This document shows, one piece after another, positions 9,877-20,400 of a stretch of DNA of 39,676 nucleotides. Position numbers and translations under genes: made by a program. Numbering within the stretch: the stretch's first letter is position 1; every line of letters begins with the position of its first letter. Location: positions 1 to 39,676 of the forward strand of contig JAAPAO010000324.1 in assembly GCA_013115145.1 (NCBI GenBank), read 5' to 3'. The notes under the pieces are model-generated. The model did not search any database and was not told the origin of the DNA. It saw only the letters and a list, made by a program, of their open reading frames with translations. The stretch is from Perkinsus chesapeaki (taxonomy: Eukaryota; Perkinsozoa; Perkinsida; Perkinsidae).

Positions 9877-10835
9877 CTATGCTCCTGTGTGGAGGCCATA
9901 TGCCCTCTTGAATGGTATTGCTGGATCCTTCTTTAATGTAGATCCATCCATTGCAACTCGAGGCACGTACGGTGCGGTATCATCCATATCACATGGATTG
10001 TCCCTAGTCTCCTCTGTATCACCAAAACAAGGCACCAATGAGGGGCTCAGTGTGGTACCAGCTAGCAAAGGTGACTGCCAGGCACTCCCTCACATACTAC
10101 CAGCTCTAGCTCCATGTATTTTAGCCTTGCCACGTTGTTCAACCTCGCATTCAGCCCGTAAACCTCGTGAAAGGTTGTCTGGCGGTCTATTATCACTAAT
10201 GGATGAGTCATACATGATTATAGTATTCCGCTACTTCTGCCTATAGCCCCGCTCGATCGCTTCCGTATCTTCTACTACACCCCATCCCTTAAGGGCACTC
10301 TCTGTTATGCGAGAAGTTGCCTTACGTGTCATCACGACCTGTGCAATATTTGTCAGCCATCCCCGATATCCGGGTATACTAGTACCTCAGTTCGGTAGGG
10401 TACACAACCGCCTTCTGCCAAAGGCGTACAGCTATTAGTTGTTGGGCTGCGCCGTTTCCCTAGCCTTGAAGTCAATAACGACTATCAATGCAGATTACCG
10501 CGCTTAGATTCCTCGGTCTTATCCGTATGGGGCATCATACTCCCTAATGGCAGGGAACTCTCAGTGACCCTTGATGGCTGCCGAGCCCTACCACAGCTTG
10601 TATTGGTAATATGACTCCCCCTCAACTACCTTCCATAGTGCCCCTCTTGTATCGCCATATGCCTTAGCATATTCGATTCAATACCATTCCTAGGGCCTGG
10701 TCTACATCCCGTTGGTACCCCTATTTGAGGGGTGTAGTGGGACCATGACATCAGTAAATGCTGTGGTATAAACACCCAGTAGATGGATATCACGGCGACA
10801 ACGCAATTCGCTCTGATTATTTTGAAGTTTAGCAT
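9877..10835 (-). CDS. Unrecognised basic protein with N-terminal hydrophobic segment
   Basis: I do not recognise it. Reading from ATG 10833-10835 to TAG 9877-9879, the exons join through introns of 42 nt (10588-10629), then about 39, 46, 39 and 36 nt, always in one frame. The N-terminus (CVVAVISIYWVFI) could be a signal peptide or signal anchor. The rest is Arg/Thr/Ser-rich without further hydrophobic segments, for example SESALKGW-like and YRQNDNRPPDNLSRGLR stretches, ending PFKRAYGLHTGA. This would fit a secreted or type II membrane protein with an unstructured exposed part. An open plus-strand frame covering part of the same stretch has no exon structure and is taken as a shadow. Confidence 0.5.
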
Positions 10836-11093
10836 TCGAACTGCCCAGGCAGGCTGGTAAATGGCTGTCTAAAAATAATTCGCCTCCCTTCGATCTCTGC
10901 GACGTTCTCGTAACCCCCCAATGGAAATTTAGCGATTCCACCATGCAGCTTGGTACACTTGAATCACTCAACTCCCGCGACCCTTTGCATGAAAACCCTC
11001 ACTACATGCAATTAAAAGAGTAATGATCGTTGAGAGGCTCTCTTCCTTTTAAATTTGAATCACTTCCTAAATCACCAGGTTATCTGCTTAGCA

Positions 11094-11634
11094 ATGTTCC
11101 TTCGCGCATTACTTTTGGCGTCGTCTATCTGTGCCCTGGCCGTTGGAGTGGACTTCAGTGGTATCACTCTCGACGGGCCGGACACTACGACGCCATTTGA
11201 CTTCGAGGGGTTCCTTGCTGATCGTGTCGGATGGGAATCCCAAGAAACCACGATGCAGGCTGCTACTCCGGCCCCCGACGTGTAAGACACTCACGCTTCT
11301 CCAATTCTCGGTTATATCTCTTTCCTTTCAGGTTGGCGATCACCACGGCCCAGCCTACTACATGGGCAGAGGTCTCTGCCCCGGCCGATGCTGTGGTTGG
11401 GAGCGGCGAGTCTTCCAACGGCATGCTGGCTGCCATCTTGATCATAAGTAGTGTACTACTTGTGAGCTCGATGGTCCAGTGTTGGGTCGTACTCGAGTTA
11501 AGGAGGGTCGCTAGACGATCGGAGGCCGGACCGGATGAAAGGTAAATAACTAACAACCATCAATAAGTTAACTCACTCTTTTCAGGCCTGAAGGAAACAT
11601 TGCTTACCATAAGGACCTTGAAGTTGGGCAGTAA
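11094..11634 (+). CDS. Small type I membrane protein with signal peptide
   Basis: There are three exons, 11094-11281, 11332-11541 and 11586-11634, with introns of 50 and 44 nt. They sum to 447 nt, or 148 residues, which is in frame. The predicted signal peptide is MFLRALLLASSICALAVG. A Thr/Pro-rich ectodomain of about 80 residues without Cys follows, then one membrane helix (MLAAILIISSVLLVSSMVQC) and a short basic cytosolic tail ending in EGNIAYHKDLEVGQ. No known domain is visible. The tail Tyr in AYHKDL could be a sorting signal, but that is speculation. ATG 11094 is chosen because it opens the signal peptide and the upstream frame has no other ATG. Confidence 0.65.
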
Positions 11635-11989
11635 GCAAATAGTTGTGTGAGCGTAGACTCCATGAAACATATTAAACGTTGTTGTTATAACCACAATTGG
11701 GTTGCGTTGACAGTAACACATATAGAACAAGAACGATGGTAACGGGAGAGCTGACAAACCTGTTGCAGAGGGTATGAAGGTCATTAGCAAAGACTCTTTA
11801 CAGTATAGACAGCATGTACTGTACAAGATGAAGAATAGTTTCATAATAACAAGTTATTTAGTAATAACAGCGTGGTTCTAGCACAACGACAGCCAGCAAG
11901 CGGACACTCCATTTGCATTAAAGCCACCTGCTGGCGTAAAACAACAATCGCCGTGAGTCCAAACTCGCGACAGAACGTTTCTGCGCAGT

Positions 11990-12039
11990 TAATCGATCGG
12001 GTGATCGATTACGGGAATCACGCTTTGCACGTGATTTCC
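11990..12039. promoter_or_regulatory. Two adjacent inverted repeats just upstream of the eS12 gene
   Basis: The first is a perfect 9-bp inverted repeat, TAATCGATC (11990-11998) and GATCGATTA (12003-12011), with a 4-nt spacer. Directly after it come 10-bp arms with one mismatch, 12013-12022 and 12030-12039, with a 7-nt spacer. Together they end about 32 bp before the eS12 ATG. They could be a factor-binding site or a hairpin in the 5' leader. The function is unknown. Confidence 0.5.
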
Positions 12040-12071
12040 GAAGTTACACTTGCTCATAACAAGAAATCATC

Positions 12072-12596
12072 ATGTCTGACATCGACGCTGCTGAGGAGAT
12101 CGACCAGCCAATCGAGGTAGTCGAAGAGGCAGCTAGATGGAGGAAGACTATACTGTATTGTGTTTCAGGTCGAGGAGGCAGTTACGGATCTTAACTCTGC
12201 CATCCGTCGTGTTCTCAAGAACGCCATCGCTGTTGATGGTCTCGTTAGAGGCCTTCACGAGACCGCCAAGGCCTTAGAGGCTGGACGCGCTAATGTAATA
12301 ATAACTATACTATTAGAACCACCTCAATTCATTTTGTATAGGTCTGCTTCCTTGCTTCTTCTTGCAACGAGGATAACTACAAGAAGCTCATCCAGGCTCT
12401 CTGCCTTGAGCAGAACGTTCCTCTGATTGAGGTCCCCGATAACAAGCAGCTTGGCGAGTGGGCTGGCCTTTGCAAGATCGATAAGGACGGCAACCCTCGC
12501 AAGGTTGTTGGTGCCTCTGTTGTTGCCGTCACCAACTACGGTGATGAGGATAACGAGGGCCTCAGGTTCCTTAACAATCACATTGCTTCCCAGTAA
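12072..12596 (+). CDS. RPS12: 40S ribosomal protein eS12
   Basis: Structural protein of the small ribosomal subunit. There are three exons, 12072-12116, 12169-12294 and 12342-12596, with introns of 52 and 47 nt. They total 426 nt, giving 141 residues, the normal family length. Hallmarks are [11 protein letters not shown]-like residues after the first intron, [11 protein letters not shown], and the L7Ae-fold core [20 protein letters not shown]. The C-terminal half reads [18 protein letters not shown]. The N-terminal 15 residues are acidic, as usual. Exon 1 also reads open a little way into intron 1, but only splicing at GAG|GTAGTC keeps the conserved EEAV segment once. Confidence 0.95.
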
Positions 12597-12807
12597 AGTG
12601 ATTATACCAATTATGACTAACAAACGGATAATTATGATCTAGCAACGGAGGACAATTGTTGACGATGACAGTAGTTTCTTACCATCCGATGACGAGTCAG
12701 AAATTGATATGGCAATATGATGTTTTGAGTTTCAACTTCAATAATCTGCGGGTGGTTAAGGGCTGTGCTACTCGTCAGTTTTTTAGCTTTCAGAGAGAGC
12801 ATCATCA

Positions 12808-13900
12808 ATGTCCACTTTGTATACCACCTTACTTTTAGCCATCATCGGTCTTGTCTTGGGGTTTGACATCAATAGTGCACTTTCCTTGGATGAAACAACA
12901 CTAGATAAGGTCAACACCACCACCATGGGGATTATTGAAATGTATTGTTATTAATTTGTGTTTGGTCATATCAGGTCATATCCAACGCTAAGAATAAGCT
13001 CCTCATTCGTTTTGATAAAACTAGTACTAGAGGTGAAAATGAAGTATTGTTTGGGAATGTTGCTAAGGTAATAGTAGTTTTTTAATTGTATATAGATTAA
13101 TGCTAATCTTTAGACTGCCCGTGATATCGATGATATATTAGTGGCTTTTATGTCTATTGAGGGCTTTGATAAGGAACCTGAGAAGGCTGAGGCAATGAAG
13201 AAATACGGTAAGTATAACCAGGCCGGCGGCGGCGGCGGTTGATGCTGCCACGCTTTATCGTCCGTAGGCGTTGAGGAATTACCAACTTTTATCATGTTTG
13301 TTGATGGCAAAGAGGTATCTCGTTATAATGATGGTGAGGAGGTAACTCATAAAACCAAATTTAATAAATGGTTAATCAAACAAGGAGTTGAGATACTGAT
13401 GGAGGGAACTGCTATATCATCCTTTGACGTAATAAGTGTTGTACAGTAAATGCTCATAAGATTATATATGTTATTAGAAACTACTTATCAAGTTTATATC
13501 TACCACTGAGGGAAGGGATGAGTTACTTGAAACAGTTAAGGAAATGGCATCATCTGACAAGTATAAGGATAATAGGATGGCTCAGGTGGGATCAATTAAC
13601 CACATTATTATTAGTAGCAATAAGAGTCATTGATATCTGCTACCCTTATTAGATCTATCCAAAGATTATGGACAAGATATCATCTAAAGGAGTAGAGTAC
13701 TGTGATAAGGAGTTTAACAGACTTAAGGCTTTACTGGCTTCAAGTGGTGACTCTATCAATTCGAGTAAGCGTAGGGAGATGAAGGATAAGATAGTGGTAA
13801 GGTGGCTATATGAACACACTAATACGCATAAGTCCGTTAGATACTGGAAATATGCAAGGACAGTGTCACCGCTTCCAGCAGCACCGGAGGCGAGTTGTAG
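12808..13900 (+). CDS. ERP29: ERp29-like endoplasmic reticulum protein
   Basis: ER-lumenal chaperone-like protein with a redox-inactive thioredoxin domain plus an all-helical C-terminal domain. Seven exons (12808-12909, 12975-13067, 13114-13207, 13268-13428, 13478-13585, 13653-13796, 13841-13900) sum to 762 nt, or 253 residues. A signal peptide (MSTLYTTLLLAIIGLVLG) is followed by ALSLDETTLDKVISNAKNK and KLLIRFDKT, matching the ERp29/Windbeutel start. VEELPTFIMFVDGKEVSRY is the thioredoxin-fold cis-Pro region, and no CXXC is present, as in the family. The C-terminal domain contains IYPKIMDKISSKGVEY and KRREMKDKI. The chain ends STGGEL, a divergent version of a KDEL/KEEL-type retrieval signal. 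The last join, ATAGTG|GTAAGG, is chosen because it yields that ending. Confidence 0.88.
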
Positions 13901-14105
13901 GGGCCTTTTTCGTGGCTACTATTTCTAGTGGCATGTTTTACAGCTTAGTTGGGATTTTACGGCCCGTTTTTTATTATCAGAGTTTCACTCAATTCTTGGT
14001 ATTGTGTTGATTAATTAGACTAGTTGACCGTTGGTATGATGATTTAACGAATATATAAAAGGTTAATCGACTATCATACTATCAATACTTGTACGTTACA
14101 CAGTC

Positions 14106-14665
14106 ATGCTTGTACCAACACCTCTACCATCAACAGAAGTTAAGAAAGCGTACCGTGCACTGCAAACTGCTGCTACAACACAGGATGGTCTATCATCATT
14201 CAAATTCCTTAATTTCAGCGGTACGTTGCTAAATCATAACCACGTTGGTTCAATACTTCTGTGGTGTGGTAGGCTGGCTCGACTTACAGTTGGCAGCTCA
14301 AAAACGGGCTTTATTGAAGTTTGCCGGTAACGATAGTAGCTCCAGTGGCTGCTTATTACCACGACCATCATCGGAGGTCAGGGATACTTTGCAGGGGATA
14401 ATCATTCTTATGCCCTCTGCAGGTTCTCAGCCACTCAAAGTCACTACCTGCGTTATCTTCTGTTGATGAGAGTGCTCATCATCATCGTCATCATGGTCGC
14501 CGCCCTCCTACACTAGGACAGCGGGGGTTATTGAGGCCAGGGCCGGCTGCTACTACATTTGCTGGTAAATGGATTAATCGTGGCATTGGTATTGAGGAAT
14601 TCTACACCCCACATGTACCACAATATAGATTATTACACTATAATACAGCAACAGGAAGCTTATAG
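14106..14665 (+). CDS. Unrecognised 153-residue protein
   Basis: There are three exons, 14106-14220, 14273-14376 and 14423-14665, with introns of 52 and 46 nt. They sum to 462 nt, which is in frame, and end in TAG 14663-14665. The N-terminal third is helical and alanine-rich (EVKKAYRALQTAATTQDG, WLDLQLAAQKRALLKFA). The middle is Ser/His/Arg/Pro-rich and probably disordered. The C-terminus looks folded and aromatic (KWINRGIGIEEFYTPHVPQY). There is no signal peptide, no membrane helix and no recognised family. The exon arithmetic supports a real gene. An upstream AT-rich stretch with TATATAAA-like sequence (about 14050) precedes it by about 50 bp. Confidence 0.6.
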
Positions 14666-14811
14666 CTCATCATTATCATCATGTTCACATCACATACAGC
14701 TTATTAGCCTTATTGTCATTATATTTATAATAGTATTATTGAGTTAAGTTGATTAAGTCAAATACTGACAATACAACAACACAGATCGGCATTTTACACT
14801 TATCGGCGATT

Positions 14812-15845
14812 ATGATACGCGAGGAGTGGCAATACCATGATAAAGGCACCACTAACACATTTCCCAGGTGGATAGTTAACTATCAGGTAACCTGATAATC
14901 AAGGAGGAAGAGGATAGTACCGCGTTAAACAATGGTGATGATGATGATCTGCGGTATCATGAACATTCGAGGCCTCTACTGGCGACATCTAGAATGCATA
15001 CTTTGAATACCAATGGAAGGGTCATAGTACAACATAGACGTCGACGACGATGGGGAAAATATCGAAGGATATTCAATTTTGTGTTGATATATTCAACCGT
15101 TATTGTTGATTTTATGGGGTAATATTAATGATCCTAATCCAACTGGTAATAATGCTGTTAGATACACACTACTGGCCCCATTGGGTTATTATTTTATATT
15201 ATATTTTAATGTTAATATCGGTATAGGAACAGCTAGTTCATTACTTATGTCATCGTAATAATAGTATCATACTAATCAGATAATAAAGCAGCAGCACATA
15301 TTGAATTAGATACGGTTCGGGTCTATTTATATCATCCTTAATATTAGGGTCAATGTCAGACTCATATGGTAGAGCTAGAGTAGTCCTCTGGGCCTTATGG
15401 GGTACTGCTGCTGCATACTTTGCTCAGGTAGTAGTAGTAATATACAAGTAGTGTTAATGTAATGTTATATAATGTTTCAGGCAGTAGCATGGTCATTTAC
15501 ATTATTAGTATTATTTAGATTTATTGGTGGTTTATTCGGTGGTACTAGACCAGTACTATTAGCCTATCTAGCTGATACAGTAGCCTATTATCCTTTATAT
15601 ATCATCATTATTAATGCAGGTCACACCGAATGATATGCCATTCTATTCATCTTTAATTGGTCTATGTGTAGCTGCAAGTCAATGTTTGGCAAGCGGTGCT
15701 GGAGGGGTATGTACACTATAGTACGCTTCCACCCACTTACACCACCACCTTTCAGGCATTAGCTACTATAAGCCTCCAAACACCATTATGGGTATCATGT
15801 TTTATAACAGCATTAACAGCGGTGCTTGTAGCACTATGGCTTGAG

Positions 15846-15896
<51 letters not shown>

Positions 15897-17131
15897 CTGC
15901 ATTCGGCGGTTAATATAAAGTACTTAACAGGAGCCTATACAAGATGGTGGTGGTGGTACATCCACTCAGCCATCAGCGGTTGTTGTTGCATTACGTCTGA
16001 TGAGTAGAACATACAACTCTTTTGAGTCGATGGATGTGTGTCAAGGCAGCAGCAGCAGTAGCAGTAGCAGTAGCAGTAGCAGTAGCAGTCCACTAGATGA
16101 TGGTGATGGGCAATATGATGGAGGGTCATCGAGTATACGACGACATAATGTAACAGCAGCAGCAGCAGCAGTTGAGGCAGCAAGACGGATGGGGTTGCAA
16201 AAGAAGAGAACAGATGATTATATGAGATCTTATGAGTGGTATAGTATATTCATAAGTGGTATAATACTTGGTGGTAGTATACAGTTTAACTTCTCATCAT
16301 GGATAACATTATTACCATTATTATGTGGTAATACATGGAAGCTAGAGAGTGATATAACTGGGTATATATTAGCATCACAAGGTATTGTTACAATCATATC
16401 TAATCTATTAATATTTATCCCATTGTCAAGGTAGGTAAATACCATTGTTTGCCCCCACCGTTATCAATGTGTATTTATTATTAGATATATTAATATAGCT
16501 ACAATAGCATCCCTTGGTGGTCTTTGTCATAGCCTTATTATTATAGTAGCATATATACAACATCATCATATACATTTAACTATTATTATTGGATATTGTA
16601 TAACAATAGGTTAGTATACTATTATTATCCTACTAGCCGTTCTAGCCTATTCATCTGTGTTAGTAGGTAATACATTGACATTAGCTGCATTACCAGTAGT
16701 ATCTAAGTTAATAGCTCCCCTACATAGAAGAGGTAATGTTATATACAATATCGTGCAGTATTATTGTTATTGTTTTATAATGTAGGTTTTGTTAATGCTG
16801 TTGTTATGAGTACTCAGAATTTAAGCATGGTTATAGGACCATTATTAGGAGGTTATATGCTTGATAAAGATCCACAACATAGGCTACCTTATATAGTAAT
16901 AATAAACAACAACAACAATTATAATACTATTATTGTTAATAACAATATTACCATTGTTATCGTTATTGGTAGGTTATGTCAATATTTGGTATTGTTGGTT
17001 TAATTGCTGGTATATACATACGTATCAATATATCTAAAGTGGAGATGTCTTTAAAGTGTCTTGATGAATATAATAATAACCACCACCAGCACCAGCAGCT
17101 GCAGCATCATCCATCATTATCATCTTTCTAG
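14812..17131 (+). CDS. Major facilitator superfamily transporter
   Basis: About a dozen exons encode a 12-helix-type membrane transporter. TM1 ends STVIVDFMG. The TM2-TM3 loop carries GSMSDSYGRARVV, the MFS motif A pattern GxxxDxxGR. RFIGGLFGGTRPVLLAYLAD covers TM4, and ITALTAVLVALWLE ends TM6. The central cytosolic loop holds 14 Ser in a row. The second half begins EWYSIFISGIILGGSIQFNF and ends SIFGIVGLIAGIYIRI plus a His/Gln-rich tail, with TAG at 17129-17131. The long acidic N-terminus (EEEDSTALNNGDDDD) precedes TM1. The very first exon is unsettled: ATG 14812 needs an unresolved join, and the first in-frame ATG of the next exon is 14994. The substrate cannot be inferred. Confidence 0.82.
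15846..15896 (+). repeat. (GTA)17 microsatellite forming the 5' end of an MFS intron
   Basis: Seventeen perfect GTA units start exactly at the 5' splice site after the TM6 exon (CTTGAG|GTAGTA) and make up 51 nt of an 85-nt intron (15846-15930, acceptor TTAACAG). Every unit except the last starts a GTAG sequence that could serve as a donor. Confidence 0.9.
16048..16089 (+). repeat. AGC/AGT repeat encoding 14 serines
   Basis: A 42-nt run of AGC and AGT codons encodes 14 consecutive Ser in the central cytosolic loop of the MFS protein, about 150 nt from the intronic (GTA)17 tract. It mixes AGC and AGT codons, so it is an impure microsatellite. Confidence 0.9.
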
Positions 17132-17444
17132 ATCTAATCCACACTCCTCTTTCCACTCTCCCATAGGAGCCTATAATCTCTGTAATCTTTCAATCAGTTG
17201 TTCTCTCCCCTCATTACTAGTATATATTGCTTACCTTCAATCATCACTCTATTTTACATTGGCCTACTGTTGCTGTTGTATACCTAGGCGTCAGCTCCCG
17301 GGTCATTGCTCACGTACATCCTACCTGCCACCGCTGCCAATGTGCATCTGCTGCAACTAGCTTCCTTCTGGTTGCATCTGTAAAAGTCATTTACTTATCT
17401 ATTACTAGTAAATTCAACGTGCTAGTTAGTTGTTTTTGTTTTCT
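17132..17444. other. Gap between the MFS gene and the C2CD3-like gene
   Basis: Pyrimidine-rich sequence of about 310 bp, with no exon chain on either strand. It presumably holds the MFS 3' end and the promoter and leader of the downstream gene. I see no specific motif. Confidence 0.5.
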
Positions 17445-20400
17445 ATGTCATCTGCTAGTAGTGCTTCTGCTCTCCCTCCTCCTCCCTCTGCTGCTGCTGC
17501 TGGTGGTAGTAGTAACCATGCTACACTGCCATCAGCCTCATCCTTATCCTCTTCATTATCTTCAGAGCTATCTCTGCCACCGAGTGTTACAGGACCTCTT
17601 TATGGTATATTATCATTAGATTTATGTGAGGTAATTCAAGATAATGATGATCAAGTTACTCCACAACAACAAGAGCAGCAGCAGCAGCCAACTGCTATGG
17701 ATAACACAGAGGGCTGCTGCTCTTCACCCACTAAGTTTAGAGTTGTATGGTGGGGTGATACAACTACTATTAAAGATGCCAATTCAACAACACAACAACA
17801 ACAACAGCTGTTGACGTAGGGTTTGTTACTAACGACATATGGACTAATACTACTACTACTCGTTGTTATTATTCAGTCCTGGTAACATAGCTACACCATT
17901 TGATAAATGTAAGATATCGTATAATATAAGATGCACCCCACCTAAATTCCTCAAATATCTTAATGGTAAGCTGCTGCTGCTGTCGCTGCTGCTGCTGCTG
18001 TCGCTGCTGCTGCTGTTGTTGATGCTGCGGCCCCCCCTCTGCTACAGCATGCATCAGATGCACGCTCTGTGTCGCTACGTGGAGTAGGATCACCTGAATT
18101 AGCATTACAAGTATGTAAATTACCATTACAACCAGCAGTAGCAGAAGCAAGATCAGGGGGTACAATGACAATAAGGATAGACGGGTGAGCAGCAGCAGCA
18201 GCAGCACCCTCCTCCTTATACAAGGAACTCCGCCCTAATAGCTATTCTAAAGGCTAATGCTTGTCAATAATACTTAGGTGTTTCCCAATAGTTAACACTC
18301 ACCGTGAAAGCAAAAGAATGGGACAGAAGCTAAGATTAAAGCTGAGTGTTGATTGGAAGACTAATGCACCTAACCAATTTACAACAACAACAGCAAAAGC
18401 TGGGGTTAGTTATTCTCATTATAACCCTACAAAGTCTCCTCCTCCTCCTGCTGGTGGTATGGGCACATGTGCCGGTGATAGGTGAGTGGTGTGTTAAAGG
18501 TGGATAATGATACTTATGTTTGTAGTAGGCCTCCTCCTCCTCCGCCACCAATGGTTATACCTCCTCATTCTGGTATACCCATATCACCATCTCATCATAC
18601 CAGTGCTATTGCATCATCATCAGCAACACCATCATATGGTAATTTTATTGATAATAATTACAGTGTAGGTGGTTTAGGTTGTTGTTTTATATATACTGAA
18701 TATATTATTTAGGATAACACTAGTCACCAACATCTACATCCTCCTCCTCCTCCTGTTGCTGCTGGTGGTATAGCCTATAATAGGCCGTCGCCTAGTCAGC
18801 CTACAGTCTCTGGGTGTAGGGTATATCCACCACCACCACCTGTGATGGAGTTACCTGCTGCTACACCATCACCAACTTATTATATTGGACCACCACCGCC
18901 ACATTATAACCAACAACAACCGTCGCCATATTCAAGATACATAGCGTCAACACCAGTGGAGGCAGCAGCAGCAGGAGCAGCAGCAGCCCTACAGCAACAG
19001 CAACAACGACCAACACCATCTATTAATACTAGCAGATGGCAGCAGCAGAACCAACAACTTTATGATGGAGTAGCCGGCGGGTCTATATTATTCCGTCAAA
19101 GTAACGTGTATTTATCAACTCTATATTATTAATATTCATCCTTAATAGATTCTGGTGCCAGTCTGGTGCCAGCCGACCCATCGACACATATCGACCCATC
19201 TCCTCCTCTTCCTCCCTTACCCCAAAGTAAAGTCATACTAACTCAACCTGCTTCAAAGGCTACTAATGCGGTCGAGAAGTATAATGAAGAAGAGAAGATG
19301 AACGAGGGAAGAGGAGGACGAGGAGATGGAGGAGGAGGAGGAGGGTTATCCACTGCCTTACAGTTGGCAGCTGTTTACTCCGAGCCATTTGGATTCTTAC
19401 CCTCGTCGACCAAGCCATCTGATCGTCAATGGGCTGAGCTACTCGCCGCTGATCCTATGTTTGAGAGCCCTCATCATGGAGAGGGGAATCGTGATAGTGA
19501 GAAGATGAGGAGTACAACACCTATAAGGATGGATAAAGGAGGAGGAAAGAGAAAGGAAAGGATTCATACACCACCACCAAACCAACAACAACATAACCCA
19601 CCATCTAAGGTAGTAGGAAGGCTTGTTGTTGCTGTTGACGTTCAATTAGAGAGTATGGAAGAGCCAAGGCACGCCAACATCAGGAGGAGAGGGGCATAAA
19701 AAGAGGACAGCACGTACACGGAAGAGGTCTGTGGATAAGTCAACTAAAAAGCCCAGCAGTACCACCGCCACCGCCGCCGGGGCAGCAGCAGAAGCAGCCA
19801 TCCACCCGAAGTCTACAGCCCCCCGCCGCCGCCCTGTTCATCATCATCATCCTGTTGATGCTACTGGCCGGCACCGTTCAAATGAGAGTAGCGAGCTGTG
19901 GGTGTTTATGGCAGTACAATCCTTAACACCAACTGATGGAGGGCCACCGTTACCTCATGATCTAATTGTACGATTAAGAGGGCCTAACACCGTTACTCAG
20001 GTATAGGGGGGAGGGAGGCGGTGATGATGATAATGATGAAATAAAAGTCATGAGTCACATTTGAAATCCGGAAGGGAAACTTACTTAGAAAATTAAATAT
20101 ATATAGATTTGTAGCGTTGCTCCCACTTTACTCGGTCCTTAGGAATTGGATAAGCCGCCATTGGATGGTTATGGTTATTATGGGGAAGAGGAGCTACGCT
20201 ATCTGGCGATGGTTAATGATGCTCTTATAACACAATATGATGATGATGAAGAGGATGAAGAGGATTATGGAACTAATAATCGATCACCCAGAGTTCAAGC
20301 AGCGATCGAATTATGGCAAGGGGAGAATCAGTTGTAATGCCACCACCACCTTCATTAACCTTACTCATGTGGTAGTAACAGGTACGGTGTTGGTCGTATA

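Noticed and set aside
10300-10400. PGYRGW-type motif on the minus strand resembling ciliary microtubule inner proteins
   Set aside because: When exons of the 9877-10835 gene are joined, this stretch falls inside a 46-nt intron, so it is not translated.
11560-11844. Minus-strand 94-codon ORF starting MKLFFILYSTCC
   Set aside because: It overlaps the last exon of the 11094-11634 gene antisense, reads through intron-like sequence and has no recognisable domain; treated as chance.
12324-12623. Minus-strand 99-codon ORF over the eS12 gene
   Set aside because: Antisense shadow of the conserved third exon of eS12.
15846-15896. Poly-Val coding repeat or CRISPR-like array
   Set aside because: Pure trinucleotide repeat without spacers; the coding frame resumes only after the acceptor at 15930, so it is intronic.
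16000-16183. Minus-strand poly-Cys/Tyr and poly-Leu ORFs over the serine repeat
   Set aside because: Reverse-strand readings of the AGC/AGT and GTA repeats.
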